Shown here one piece after another: positions 15,712 to 26,200 of a stretch of 64,000 nt of DNA. The translations under genes and the position numbers were made by a program. The stretch covers positions 62,001-126,000 of the forward strand of contig NZ_BCYR01000011.1 of the NCBI RefSeq assembly GCF_001598295.1, in the 5' to 3' direction. The notes under the pieces are model-generated. The model ran no database searches, was not told the origin of the DNA, and was given only the letters and a program-made list of their open reading frames with translations. Origin of the DNA: Klebsiella ornithinolytica NBRC 105727 = ATCC 31898 (lineage in GTDB: Bacteria; Pseudomonadota; Gammaproteobacteria; Enterobacterales; Enterobacteriaceae). Positions within the stretch are counted from its first letter, which is position 1. The number at the start of each line of letters is the position of its first letter.

Positions 15712-17286
15712 TTACAGACCTGCAATTTTTTTCGACTGGTGATAGAGCACACCGGTCAACGGTAGAGAAATCGCGATCATCAGCATCGCGTAGGGCGCCG
15801 CAGCGACATAATCTATCTCGCTGGTTAGTGCCCAAAAGCCGGTGGCCAGCGTACGGGTTCCCAGCGGTGAAAGCAGCAGCGTCGCGGTCAGTTCGTTGCT
15901 GACGCCGAGAAAGACCAGAGCGGCCCCGGCCGTCGCGCCCGGCGCGGCGAGACGCAGCGTGATGCTCCACAGCGCCCGCCCCGGGCTTCTTCCCAGACTC
16001 CGCGCGACGTTTTCCAGCTCTACCGGCGCCTGGGCGATTCCCGCGCGAAGATTGATCAGCGCACGAGGCATAAACATCAGCAGGTAGGCCAGAAACAGCG
16101 TCACTTCAGTCTGATAGATGGGCCGGGCATAGTGGATGGTCACCGTAACCAGCGCCAGCGCGGTCACAATACCCGGCAGCGAACTGGTCATGTAATTGCA
16201 CCCTTCAAGCAGGCGAAACAGACGATGCGGGTAGCGAATCCCCAGCCAGGCGATGGGGATACCGCAGGCGGTCGTCAGCAGCGCACCGCTGGCCCCCAGC
16301 ACCAGCGTCTGGCGAAGAGAGTGCCACAGGTCGGCGTTCATCCAGTTCTCGAGGCCCCCCAACCACAGCCAGCGACACAGCACCAGCAGCGGTACCCCTA
16401 GCGCCAGCAGCACCAGCGCACACAGCAGCGACTGTGCAGCGAGAGTCGCCATCACATTCATGCGTTTGCGTTTCTGCTCCCGCGCAGCCCCGGCGCCAAT
16501 ACGGGCATAGCGCGCTTTCCCCCGGGTGGCGCTCTCCAGCAGCAGGAACGCCAGGCAGCACAGCGCCAGCACGCCGGCCAGCATATTGGCCGCCGGACCG
16601 CTGAACGTGGACTGGAACTGGTCATAGATCGCGGTCGTAAAGGTATCGAAACGGATCATCGCATACAGGCCGTATTCCGCCAGCAGGTGCAGCGCCACCA
16701 GCAGCGCGCCGCCGCAAATGGCCAGCTTCAGCTGCGGTAACACCACGCGGAAAAAAACCTTCCACGGCGGCGTGCCCAGCGAGGCGGCAACGTCTTCCAG
16801 CGTCGGATCCAGGCGGCGAAGCACCGCCGCGACCGGCATATAGATGAAGGGATAGTAGGCAAGCACCGAGAGGAACACGCCGGAGGAGAGGCCGTGCATC
16901 GATGGCACCGCGCTGACCCAGGCATAGCTCTGAACAAACGCCGGAATCGCCAGCGGGGCAACCGCCAGCGCCGACCAGACCTGCCGCCCTGCCAGGGTCG
17001 TGCGTTCAGTCAGCCACGCGACCGTCACGCCGAGCGCAATGCACGCCGGGACGGTCAGGGCGCTGAGCCACAGCGTATTGCTGAGCAACTCCCCGACGCG
17101 CGGACGGAACACCAGCGCCTTAATGGTCTCCCATCCGGTATCAATCCCCACGGCAACGACAAAACCCGGCGGGAGGAGTGCTAATAATGAAAACAGTACC
17201 GCTAATGCAACCATCGGAAATGCAGGACGCCTGCGCTCAGGCAGGCGTCGTACTTTTTTTCCGAGTGTAATACTCAGACCAGACAT
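15712..17286 (-). CDS. kfuB: Ferric iron ABC transporter permease, fused two-domain
   Basis: 524 residues with about 12 membrane segments and two binding-protein-dependent permease halves. Each half has an EAA-type coupling loop: [16 protein letters not shown] in the first and [16 protein letters not shown] in the second. This duplicated layout is standard for SfuB/FbpB. It sits in the inner membrane and pairs with KfuC. The gene follows kfuA by 24 bases. Confidence 0.86.
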   Translation of the reverse strand: MSGLSITLGKKVRRLPERRRPAFPMVALAVLFSLLALLPPGFVVAVGIDTGWETIKALVFRPRVGELLSNTLWLSALTVPACIALGVTVAWLTERTTLAGRQVWSALAVAPLAIPAFVQSYAWVSAVPSMHGLSSGVFLSVLAYYPFIYMPVAAVLRRLDPTLEDVAASLGTPPWKVFFRVVLPQLKLAICGGALLVALHLLAEYGLYAMIRFDTFTTAIYDQFQSTFSGPAANMLAGVLALCCLAFLLLESATRGKARYARIGAGAAREQKRKRMNVMATLAAQSLLCALVLLALGVPLLVLCRWLWLGGLENWMNADLWHSLRQTLVLGASGALLTTACGIPIAWLGIRYPHRLFRLLEGCNYMTSSLPGIVTALALVTVTIHYARPIYQTEVTLFLAYLLMFMPRALINLRAGIAQAPVELENVARSLGRSPGRALWSITLRLAAPGATAGAALVFLGVSNELTATLLLSPLGTRTLATGFWALTSEIDYVAAAPYAMLMIAISLPLTGVLYHQSKKIAGL

Positions 17287-17310
17287 AAGGTATTCACTTC
17301 ACCGGAGGGA

Positions 17311-18327
17311 TCACAGCAGGCCAGCTTGCGTCATCAGTTCGATAACTTTTTTGCTGTTCAGCGAAGAAGGCTCTACTTTCGGCGCATCCAGTTCTTTCAG
17401 CGGCGTCAGTTTCGGGTTAGAGGCGGCATCGACACCTACGGCATATTCAAAGGCATTATTGGTTCTCAGCTCATCCTGACCCTGCTTACCGGTGATCCAC
17501 TTGATGAAGGCCTGCGCCTGCTCTTTATGTTTGCTGGAGGCCAGCACGCCGCCGCCGGAGATACTCACGAAAGCACCCGGATCCTGATGTTTGAAGTAAT
17601 ACAGTTTGGTGTTTTTGCTGTTTTCACCGGTTTTGGCCTGATCGACAAAGCGGTAGTAGTGGTAAATCACCCCGCCATCAATTTGCCCGGCATTGACGGC
17701 CTTCATCACGGTGCTGTTGCCTTTATAGGCCACGAAGTTGGTTTTCATCGCTTTGAGCCAGTCCAGCGTCGCTTGCTCGCCCTTCAGTGCCAGCATCGCG
17801 CTGACAATGGCCTGGAAATCAGCACCCGATGGCGATGCCGCCCAGCGCCCTTTCCATTCCGGTTTCGCCAGATCCATCAGAGAATGCGGCAGCTGAGCTT
17901 CGCTGATTTTTTCCGGGTTATAGACAAAAACGGTGCTACGCGCCGCGATGCCGATCCAGCGGCCGTGCTCAGGGCGAAATTCCGGCGCCACCTGACTTAA
18001 GGTGTCGGCGTTCAGCGGCGCGAATAATTTTGCATTGTCGACCAGGACCATTGACGGGGAGTTTTCCGTCAGGAAAACGTCAGCCGGCGAAGCCGCGCCT
18101 TCCTGCACCAGCTGATTTCCCAGCTCGCTATCACCGCCGTTACGCAGAGTCACTTTAATACCGGTTTCTTTGGTAAAGCCATCCACCCACGACTTGACCA
18201 GATTTTCATGCTGCGCGTTATAGACAACAATGCCTTCACCGCTTTCGGCCGCCAGGACCTGAGGAGCAAGAAACACAGAAGCAGCGACGAGCGCGGCGGA
18301 GCAATAAGACGACAGGCGAAAATTCAT
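17311..18327 (-). CDS. kfuA: Periplasmic ferric iron-binding protein
   Basis: 338 residues. An N-terminal signal peptide ends near VLAAES. The mature part starts GIVVYNAQHENLVKSWVDGF, the typical opening of FbpA/SfuA-type class of iron-binding proteins, and continues with RNGGDSELGNQL and AARSTVFVYNPEKI. Paired tyrosines expected to bind iron are visible in GGVIYHYYRF. First gene of the kfuABC operon, with a Fur-box-like site 74 bases upstream. The kfu locus is variably present among Klebsiella strains. Confidence 0.86.
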   Translation of the reverse strand: MNFRLSSYCSAALVAASVFLAPQVLAAESGEGIVVYNAQHENLVKSWVDGFTKETGIKVTLRNGGDSELGNQLVQEGAASPADVFLTENSPSMVLVDNAKLFAPLNADTLSQVAPEFRPEHGRWIGIAARSTVFVYNPEKISEAQLPHSLMDLAKPEWKGRWAASPSGADFQAIVSAMLALKGEQATLDWLKAMKTNFVAYKGNSTVMKAVNAGQIDGGVIYHYYRFVDQAKTGENSKNTKLYYFKHQDPGAFVSISGGGVLASSKHKEQAQAFIKWITGKQGQDELRTNNAFEYAVGVDAASNPKLTPLKELDAPKVEPSSLNSKKVIELMTQAGLL

Positions 18328-18400
18328 GTGCTAATCCTTAGTATTAATGGATAAATGGCCGCCGATAGCCTGGCCGGAAAGGATTAAAACACAGAGAAAT

Positions 18401-18425
18401 GGGAATGATAATGAAAACAATTCCC
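18401..18425 (-). promoter_or_regulatory. Fur box upstream of kfuA
   Basis: GGGAATGATAATGAAAACA agrees with the 19-base Fur consensus at about 12 positions including the full AATGATAAT core, and the whole site is bounded by inverted GGGAAT and ATTCCC. It lies in the kfuA promoter region, as expected for iron-repressed uptake. The rest of the 465-base gap up to 18792 holds only AT-rich promoter-like sequence. Confidence 0.7.
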
Positions 18426-18792
18426 ATAAAATAAAAACAGTTAAAAATATTGCCCCGCATCGCTTTCTTATCTGAAAATGCTTTATTTAAAACAAGATAA
18501 AATAAAAGATTAAAACAACCTTAAGATGCGATCGTTTTTCGCGGAAAATATTAAAAATATGATCCAGATTGCATTTATGCCGCGAACAAAAATCCTACAC
18601 CATCAGCTCACCGGACGCCAGCGAGCGCGAATATGCGCCACAATAGCAGCGGGTCTGCCCGCTGACGGCACGTTCAACCGCACACCCACCGCGCTGTGGG
18701 TGAAATGGTCGGTATTTTGTTCCCCCACAAGGTTGGTATTTACAGTGGGATAATTCGGCCTACAATAATGGGTCTTTGCCACGAGGTTTAAG

Positions 18793-19239
18793 ATGAATAT
18801 TTATCAGGCGCAACCCAAGGATGTGGATAAAATCCTGCCGCTGTTTCTTGCATATCGCGAATTTTATGATGTCGGGACCCAGCGTGAGCAGGCGCGTGAT
18901 TTTATTCTGCAACGCTTACAGCTTAATGAATCGACTATTTTCTTTGCTCAAATTGCCGACAAAGTCGTGGGATTTACGCAACTGTATCCGCTGTTCTGCT
19001 CATTAGAAATGAAGCGTATCTGGTTACTGTATGACTTGTTTGTTGATCCTTCGTCCCGTAAACAGGGGGTTGCTGAAGCGCTTATCGCCCGCGCCGGGCA
19101 GTTAGCCAAAGAGTCCGACTCGGCTTTTATTATGCTCAGTACCGCAACGGATAATACGCGAGCACAAGCGCTGTATGAGAAAAATGGCTTCGTACGCGAC
19201 ACGGATTTCTACGTCTATAATAAGCTGCTAAATAAATAA
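18793..19239 (+). CDS. GNAT-family N-acetyltransferase
   Basis: 148 residues covering a complete GNAT fold. The acetyl-CoA pyrophosphate loop is RKQGVAEAL (about 89-97), preceded by the strand LYDLFVDPSSR and followed by ALYEKNGFVRD, the usual C-terminal motif. Soluble, no signal. The substrate is not evident; small-molecule or protein amine acetylation are both possible. It stands alone, transcribed away from kfuA. Confidence 0.85.
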   Translation: MNIYQAQPKDVDKILPLFLAYREFYDVGTQREQARDFILQRLQLNESTIFFAQIADKVVGFTQLYPLFCSLEMKRIWLLYDLFVDPSSRKQGVAEALIARAGQLAKESDSAFIMLSTATDNTRAQALYEKNGFVRDTDFYVYNKLLNK

Positions 19240-19378
19240 CCGCTCTCGCCGCCGCGATAATAGATCGGGATTGCGCGCCCTGCACGCTGCCAGCGAGGAA
19301 TGCAGAGCAGATGCTTTGGAGGCTTAGCGCCGAATGAGCGTAGAGGGCCAGCCGCCAAATATCGCGTGGGTCCTGCGC

Positions 19379-19405
19379 GGCAACTGCTGAAATAACGCAG
19401 TTGCC
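19379..19405. repeat. Hairpin in the gap after the acetyltransferase gene
   Basis: Perfect arms GGCAACTGC and GCAGTTGCC with a 9-base loop, no T run. It lies between the convergent acetyltransferase and peptidoglycan-hydrolase genes. The rest of this 253-base gap is GC-rich with nothing recognised. Confidence 0.45.
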
Positions 19406-19492
19406 GACTTGTGCTTCAGCTCGCGTTGACGGTTCCCCGGCCGCAGCGGGAGAGACGCTACGCGCTAACCAGGCCGATCTTTGTTGGTTGCT

Positions 19493-20560
19493 TCAGACCG
19501 GGCGCAAAAAGAATTTCGTCGGTGTTTTACCCTTTCCGCTGGCGAGTCGTTCATGAGGTAGGGGTTGTTGATTATCGACAATCACCATTTTGTCGCTGTC
19601 CTGGCGTTCCAGCACCAGATAAATATGATCATAACCATGGTGGGCCGTCGGGCCGCAGGTAGAACCAACATCTCCAGGTTGCTGTTGTCCAACAGGAATT
19701 TTTTGCCATTTTCTTTCATCGTGAAGATAGTTGCCCAAAGCTAATGCTTGCGTAATATCGGGAACGACAATGCCACCTTCCTGCAAGAGATTAGCCAGAT
19801 TTAACGCACAGCCGTCATGTGGCCAGCTCTCATGGGTTAGCTTAAAGAGCTCACTCGCGGCAATCTCCTGTACTTTTTCATAACGGGCTGGCGTTCTGGC
19901 AATATTTATCACCTCAATCATTTTATCTTTGTCGCTGAGCGGCCCGATACCTGCCGCGGAGAGCGTTTGGGACGATATTCGGGGCGAGAGGAATGTCTGA
20001 AATTCCTCTACGGCATCGCGCCGCACGTGGGAGATAACCTTAGTCGGGTCTTTTATCGTACCGCACCAGGCGGTGCTGATCCGCAATAATCGGGCACAAT
20101 ATTCCACGGCCAGGCCGTGGTCCGTTTTCATTTTAGTAATGAACGTTTCTGCCGTGTCTATGCCATGCTGTTTCGCAAAACCCAGCAGTGCCGATTGTCT
20201 GGTGCCAATACTGTCAAATGATACCTGGAAGGCTCCGGTCTCTTCGCTTTCAATGTGAGTCCGGGAACGATGATTTCCCGAATCGACGCCAGCATCCCAG
20301 CGCCAGTCCGATTCAAACCCCGCCTGCACGCGAAGTACTTCACACATCACTGCTTTTCGGTGTTTAAGGCTGGTGTAAGGCCCAAGCACACCTTTCATGA
20401 CGGCATAGATATCATGAAGCTCATTTTCAGCAAAAACATCATCGGGTAACCCATCCAGAGTCTCCACCAGTTGTTGCAGAAACGCGATGGGCGGGCGACC
20501 ATGTTGCGCGCTGACGGGATAGCGGGTCGTGATGAATATACGTTTGTTGATCGTCTCCAT
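19493..20560 (-). CDS. Putative two-domain peptidoglycan hydrolase (lysozyme-like plus NlpC-like)
   Basis: 355 residues from the ATG with AAGGAG 6 bases ahead; a start 5 codons upstream is less likely. No signal peptide. Around residues 75-115 the pattern GFESDW ... EETGAFQVSFDS looks like a lysozyme/lytic-transglycosylase core with Glu 83 as candidate acid. The C-terminal 110 residues look like an NlpC/P60-type cysteine peptidase: DGCALNLANLL (Cys 251), QPGDVG, GYDHIYLVLE (His 312) and VDNQ. The absence of a secretion signal suits a T6SS effector or a lysis enzyme. Both domain calls are motif readings only; I do not recognise a named family. Confidence 0.55.
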   Translation of the reverse strand: METINKRIFITTRYPVSAQHGRPPIAFLQQLVETLDGLPDDVFAENELHDIYAVMKGVLGPYTSLKHRKAVMCEVLRVQAGFESDWRWDAGVDSGNHRSRTHIESEETGAFQVSFDSIGTRQSALLGFAKQHGIDTAETFITKMKTDHGLAVEYCARLLRISTAWCGTIKDPTKVISHVRRDAVEEFQTFLSPRISSQTLSAAGIGPLSDKDKMIEVINIARTPARYEKVQEIAASELFKLTHESWPHDGCALNLANLLQEGGIVVPDITQALALGNYLHDERKWQKIPVGQQQPGDVGSTCGPTAHHGYDHIYLVLERQDSDKMVIVDNQQPLPHERLASGKGKTPTKFFLRPV

Positions 20561-20607
20561 AATATTCTCCTTCATGGGTTTATTACTGCAGAGACGCGAT
20601 TTCGTCT

Positions 20608-21186
20608 CTATTTATTTGAGGACAGGCTCTGAAACAAAGAAGAGAACTTATTCACCAGGTATGGTGCAAATAATGTCATCCCGGCAGACAGGAATTTAAT
20701 AATCTCGCCAACGGATTCAGGACTTGATATTTTACCAGTCATGCCATAATCAAGTAATATTAAGGACCCAAAACCAATAAACATAAATAAAATGACCAGC
20801 ATTCCTGTCAGTGCAATGAGTCGACTCGAGCTGGCTTTCATTACGGTTTCCAGAACAGGTTTGCCTGCCGGGTCATAAAGCGGTGTTTTGGTCACTGTAT
20901 CAATACCATCTTTTGTTTCCTTAACTTCAGTGACGGCAGATAACTCCACATCTTCAGAAAGCGCATCCGCCAAAGACCACGTTTCAGGAAGAGAGCGGCG
21001 GATAACTAAAATAGAAACCAGCGTACCGCAGATGACAATAAAAAGTATGACAGGTAAGAAAATACATCTGTAATTTTCCTCACACAGATACTGCCCCTGT
21101 GCTGATGGTTCCCCGGCCAGGACTGAAGCAGAAAAAAAGAGCAGGCATATTGCATGTGCTGACCAGCATGTTTTGCGAGAAAACAT
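20608..21186 (-). CDS. Membrane protein with signal peptide, hydrolase-linked
   Basis: 192 residues from the ATG at 21186, chosen because GAGGAG stands 8 bases before it. Residues 1-24 form a signal peptide ending near VLAGEP. Transmembrane segments are at about 42-63 (IFLPVILFIVICGTLVSIL) and 122-145 (LIALTGMLVILFMFIGFGSL), and a third weakly hydrophobic region lies near the end. Two cysteines follow the signal peptide (LCEENYRC). It ends 48 bases before the hydrolase start. It might be an immunity protein or a holin-like partner. Not recognised. Confidence 0.6.
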   Translation of the reverse strand: MFSRKTCWSAHAICLLFFSASVLAGEPSAQGQYLCEENYRCIFLPVILFIVICGTLVSILVIRRSLPETWSLADALSEDVELSAVTEVKETKDGIDTVTKTPLYDPAGKPVLETVMKASSSRLIALTGMLVILFMFIGFGSLILLDYGMTGKISSPESVGEIIKFLSAGMTLFAPYLVNKFSSLFQSLSSNK

Positions 21187-21219
21187 AAATACACTCCTCA
21201 TCAATATAACTTTCATTTA

Positions 21220-21390
21220 TTATTGACATGTGAAGATAGCGTCATTCATATAATGACATCCGTTACACAGGATGCGATCTCGCTTCTTTTCGCCATTCCG
21301 GGGTTCCGTGCTTCGCGCCTGTTCAGAACCACACGCCGATAGCAGTGATGTCAGAATGATGAACGAAAGACGTTTCAGGTTATTTCTCAT
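21220..21390 (-). CDS. Small lipoprotein
   Basis: 56 residues from the ATG at 21390. The signal sequence ends in a good lipobox, TSLLSAC, giving lipidated Cys 20. The mature part is short and polar with a CNGC motif near the end. A longer upstream frame exists, but only this start gives a normal signal peptide; its ribosome site is weak. It begins a three-gene minus-strand set with the membrane protein and hydrolase. Small lipoproteins often act as immunity or lysis proteins; that is inference. Confidence 0.5.
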   Translation of the reverse strand: MRNNLKRLSFIILTSLLSACGSEQARSTEPRNGEKKRDRILCNGCHYMNDAIFTCQ

Positions 21391-21600
21391 CAAATTCCAC
21401 ACACCAAACACAACCCGGCGCGCTAAAAACAGTAAGACGGTCAGATAAAGATAAAACATCATTCCCGCATCCCGTAAACAGACACGGATATACTGCCGGC
21501 ATGAATGACGGTAGTGAAAATCCGGTCAGCCGTATAAGCATGAGTATAATGGCGGGAATGCAACTCTCACTCATTCATATGAAGGAGTGCGTGAAATAAA

Positions 21601-22674
21601 TCAGCCGTAAATGGCCCGGATAATGAGCAGCAATTCGGACTGATTTCGGGTATGTGTTTTCCGGTACAGCGCACTGAGATGGCTTCTGATGGTGGTGATG
21701 GATACGCCCAGATGTAGGGCGCATTCATCCGGGGTCATCCCCCTGACCAGCAGTTCTGCCACCGCATTCTCGGCGGGTTTAACATCAAACACCTCCATTA
21801 AGGCGCTGCCGCTGAGGAAAGGCTCGGGGATGATAATGCAGGCGACTCCGGGAATACGGGAGGCCGGAAGCACCAGGATCGGTTTTGCAGGGCGTCTGGT
21901 GGTGTAGCACAATCCCGCCCGGGGGGGCGCCCCGGTTCGCGTGGCCTGTTCGATGGCATGTTTCAGTTTTTTGCTGTCAGTATCCAGACTGAGTGTATCC
22001 GCGCCGGCAGACCAGACCAATCGGACGCTCGCACGCTGGTAACTTTCGGCATGGGCACTGGCGTAAAGAATTTTCCCGCTACGATCCACCAGCCAGACCG
22101 GGTAAATACCGTTATCCATAATCGCAGTTTGATACTCAATCGTGTCACGAAGTTGCTCAAATCTGGCGTGAAGCTGACTGGCGGTAATTAACGCCGGGAT
22201 GAGCCGCCGAAATACGTCAAATTGTGCAGACTGCGGATAGGCGGCATCGTTGGCTGTCATCAGCGATAAATAGGTGGAATAACCGTTGACGGTACACAGC
22301 TTGACACTGGTCAGATAATTCAGGTCATTCGGGTGATGAAATTCATTGTAATAAATGCTGTTAGCAATAAATTTATCGCCTAAAAACTCCCTGTCCCTGT
22401 ACATCTGCCCGACAGGCAGCCCCGTCAGTATTTTTTCAGCAGGGTCAATGGCCAGAAATACATCCCGGTAGGCCGTAAATACCTTTTCTTCAAAGAGGAA
22501 GGAATCGGTCATCAGATGCGCATTACCTTTATCATAAAAAAGTAATGCCGCGTACTGATGACCTGTCAGGAACGACAGCTTCTGCAGCGCGAGTTTCCAC
22601 AGCTGGGGATCCAGCGTGGCCATCAGGATAGTTTCCAGGATCTCAAGATAAATCAGTTCCGGATCAGTGGCCAT
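21601..22674 (-). CDS. LuxR-type helix-turn-helix regulator, orphan
   Basis: 357 residues. The C-terminal 60 residues are a GerE/LuxR helix-turn-helix (ENAVAELLVRGMTPDECALH, then GVSITTIRSHLSALYRKT). The N-terminal 230 residues look like a sensory region, possibly PAS-like (VWLVDRSGKILYASAHAE near 195). There is no LuxI-type synthase nearby, so it is probably not a quorum-sensing pair. It lies directly upstream of, and on the same strand as, the lipoprotein/hydrolase cassette, which it may control. Confidence 0.75.
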   Translation of the reverse strand: MATDPELIYLEILETILMATLDPQLWKLALQKLSFLTGHQYAALLFYDKGNAHLMTDSFLFEEKVFTAYRDVFLAIDPAEKILTGLPVGQMYRDREFLGDKFIANSIYYNEFHHPNDLNYLTSVKLCTVNGYSTYLSLMTANDAAYPQSAQFDVFRRLIPALITASQLHARFEQLRDTIEYQTAIMDNGIYPVWLVDRSGKILYASAHAESYQRASVRLVWSAGADTLSLDTDSKKLKHAIEQATRTGAPPRAGLCYTTRRPAKPILVLPASRIPGVACIIIPEPFLSGSALMEVFDVKPAENAVAELLVRGMTPDECALHLGVSITTIRSHLSALYRKTHTRNQSELLLIIRAIYG

Positions 22675-22756
22675 AACAACACCTGTTAATCAGTGTTTAA
22701 CCTGCCTGGACGGCACATGATGCCTGCTCATTCAGCATAGACCCGGAAGATAAATC

Positions 22757-23017
22757 ATGGCAATCCTGACAGGGAAATACAGCAACAACGCCGATCCCGT
22801 GAGTTTTACGACGTCAGGCATGGCGCAAGACTCGTGGCGATAGCATTATCTGGCGGGCATCATCTGGAAAAGCGCAAATAGCCTGCGCCAGACAGATGTT
22901 CTCGCTCAGCGGCCTATAGCCCAGCGATGGATGAGTGAATCCCTGGCGCAAGGTCAAGAACGCGTTGGCTGGAATGTGTTGGATTCGGTGCTGGTTTCGG
23001 CCATTGAATCCGCCTGA
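22757..23017 (+). pseudogene. Possible small ORF interrupted by an in-frame TAG
   Basis: From ATG 22757, with GGAAG 8 bases ahead, the frame runs 28 codons to TAG 22841-22843 and then stays open for 57 codons to TGA 23017. The downstream part (HYLAGIIWKSANS ... ERVGWNVLDSVL) reads like protein. A single base change (for example CAG to TAG) would restore an 86-residue product. I do not recognise a family, and chance is possible in GC-rich DNA. The rest of the 561-base gap holds promoter sequence and a terminator. Confidence 0.3.
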
Positions 23018-23052
23018 CGTGCAGCCGATCGCCGGTCAGCACTCGCGGGAAG

Positions 23053-23080
23053 AAAAAAAACCCGCAGAGATAGAGCGGGT
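23053..23080 (-). terminator. Terminator downstream of the RND efflux operon
   Basis: On the minus strand ACCCGC and GCGGGT pair around a 9-base loop and are followed by eight T. It lies about 155 bases past the pump gene stop and is the only terminator on that strand in the gap. Confidence 0.65.
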
Positions 23081-23235
23081 CGATTCAAATTCAAATCCAT
23101 TGCATGCAAGTAACATCACAATAACCGGGGGTTATTTTATGACTTGCATCACAAAAATACCCCTCCCCGTTCAGGGGGGGAGCCTGAGGTCTCCTCCCCT
23201 CCTGGTCGGTCGCGCGCGATGCGAAGAAATACCGT

Positions 23236-26200
23236 TTACGCCTGTGGTCGTACCGAATGGAACGGAACCTCAGGACGGATCCGGAACCAGATCGCATACA
23301 TCGCCGGTAAGAAGACCAGCGTCATGATGGTGCCCCCTAACGTTCCGCCAATCAGCGTATAAGCGAGGGTCCCCCAGAACACCGAATGGGTCAGGGGAAT
23401 AAACGCCAGCACAGCGGCCATTGCCGTCAGGAGTACGGGTCTTGCCCGCTGTACCGTAGCTTCTATCACCGCATGGTACGGGTCGAGGCCTTGCCTCTCG
23501 TTATGATGGATTTGGCCGATAAGAATCAGCGTATTACGCATAAGGATCCCCGAAAGCGCGATCAACCCGACAAGAGCATTGATGCCAAACGGTTGATTGA
23601 AAAGCAGCAGCGCAGGAACCACGCCGATCAGCCCCAGCGGAGCGGTAAGAAACACCATCACCATGGCTGACATTGAACGTACCTGCAGAATGATGATCAG
23701 CAGCGTCAGGGCGATCATGATGGGGAACAACGGCGCCATCGCCTGAGTGGCTTTGCCCGATTCCTCAATCGAGCCCGCCATGTCGATACGGTATCCGGGC
23801 GGGAGCGAATCAATAATTGGCTGTAGCTGCTTCATGAGGGCGGCAGAAACGTCCGGCGGCTGAAGATTATCGGCAATGTCCCCCCGCACGGTAATGGTGG
23901 GCGTTCGATCGCGACGACGCAGTAGCGGGTCTTCCATTCTCACCTCCACCTCGCCGATTTGCGCCAGAGGAATGCGCTGTCCCGCCTTGCCCACCAGGGT
24001 AAGCCCCTCAATTTTCGCCGGATCCAGACGTATATCACCGGCGGCGCGCCCCGTTACCTGCACCGAGCGAATATCTTCCCGTACCGAGGTAATGGGAATA
24101 CCCGATAACAGGAACTGGAGCTGTTGGGCCACGGCATTCGACGTTAAACCGGTTGCCTGCAGACGGTCCTGATCGAGGATGAAATGTAAGGCTGGTACCT
24201 TTGTCCCCCAGTCGGTATTGACGGTCCTCATCATCGGGCTTGCCTGCAGCACAGCCTTAACCTTATCGGCGATGTCGCGCAATTTATCACTATCTGGCCC
24301 CATCACCCGCCATGCCACCGGGAAAGGTGAATACGGGCCAAACACCAGTTGCGTTACGCGAACGCGCGCTTCTGGCGCCAGTCCGCTGGCGACGGCTTCC
24401 CGCAGTCGAAGTTTGAGCGCATCGCGTGATTGCTGGCTGTCCGTCAATACCACTATTTTGGCAAACGACGGGTCGGGTAGCTCGGGGGCCATCGCCAGAT
24501 AAAAGCGCGGTGAGCCCTGGCCGATGTAGGCGGTAACAATTTTCGCTTCCGGCTGTTTTTGCAACCACGCCTCTATTTTGGCCGCCGCTGCGCTGGTCTG
24601 CCCAATCGAGGTGCCATAGGGCATCTGCACTTCGACCAGAACTTCCGGCCGGTCAGAGGTGGGGAAAAATTGTTTTTTCACCAGCCCCATTCCGAGAACG
24701 GCCAGAACGAAAATAGCGACGACGGAACCGGCCACTCCCCATTTGCTTGCGATAACGCGGGCCAGCATACGGCGGAAGCGGTTATAGCGCGGCGTGTTAT
24801 AGATAGCGGCATGGCCGCCTTCCACTTTTACAATATCCGGCAGCATCTTCACGCCCAGATACGGTGTGAAAACAACGGCAACCAGCCACGAGGCGATCAG
24901 AGCGAGGCCGACAATCCAGAACATATTGCTGGTGTATTCTCCGGCCGTAGACTGCGCAAAACCATTTGGCATAAAGCCAATGGCTGTCACCAGCGTTCCT
25001 GCCAGCATTGGCGCGGCGGTATGGCTCCAGGCGTAGGCCGAAGCTTTAATTCTGTCGTAGCCCTCCTCCATTTTCACCACCATCATTTCGATGGCGATAA
25101 TGGCATCATCGACCAGCAGGCCGAGAGCAAGAATAAGCGAGCCGAGGGTGACGCGGTCAAAATTGATACCGGAGGCTTCCATCACCACAAAAACAATCGC
25201 CAGCGTCAGGGGGACCGCCGCCGCGACCACAACGCCCACGCGCCACCCCATGCTGACAAAACAGACCATCATAACGACCAGCAGGGCGGCGAAGAATTTG
25301 ATCATGAACTCGTCGACCGACGCGCCGATATTCACCGACTGATCGGTGACTTTCGTCAGGGTCAGCCCCAGCGGCATAGCCGCATTGATTTTTGCCGCTT
25401 CGGCATCCAGCGCTTTACCTAACGCCAGACCATTCCAGCCTTCGCGCATGACAATACCGAGCAGCAGCGCTGGTTCAGACTGGTTACGAATCTGCAGCGT
25501 GGGAGGATCTTCATAACCTCGTTCCACCGTTGCCACGTCGGATAGCTTGAGCGTTTTACCCTGAGCGATAAATGGCGTATCGCGGATCTTCTGCAATTCG
25601 TCGAAAGCGCCATCGAGGCGAATAAAGATCTGCGCGCCGCGAGTCTCGATGGAGCCCGCCGGGGTTAAGGCGTTCTGGCTGTTAAGCGCATTGAAAATAT
25701 CCTGCGGAGAGAGTCCCATCGTAGCCAGACGCTCATGCGAGAAAGAGATATAAATCCGTTCAGCCTGCTCGCCGATAATATTGACTTTCTTCACGCCAGG
25801 GACGTGCAGGAGCTGCTGGCGTAATGTTTCGGCATCACGAACCAACAGGCGCTGCGGCTCCCCTTTCGCTTTCAGCGCAAAGAGCGCGAAAGTCACGTCG
25901 GCGAATTCATCATTGATCATCGGCCCGGTCACGCCAGCGGGGAGATTTTTGGCCTCATCCCCAAGCTTTTTTCGCGCCTGATAGAACTCTTCCTGCACCT
26001 GAGATGGCGGCGTGCTGTCCTGCAATGAGAGCGTGATAAATGCCATGCCGGGGCGGGTATAGGTTTCCGTACGGTCATACCATTTGAGCTCCTGCAGACG
26101 TTTTTCCAGCGGCTCGGCAACCTGATCCTGAATTTCCTGCGCGGTCGCCCCTGGCCAGACGCTGATAATGGTCATCTGTTTGACCGTAAAGGGCGGATCT

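Noticed and set aside
24559-25422. 287-codon open frame on the plus strand
   Set aside because: Antisense to the RND pump gene; the His/Gln/Asn-rich translation is typical of an opposite-strand artefact.
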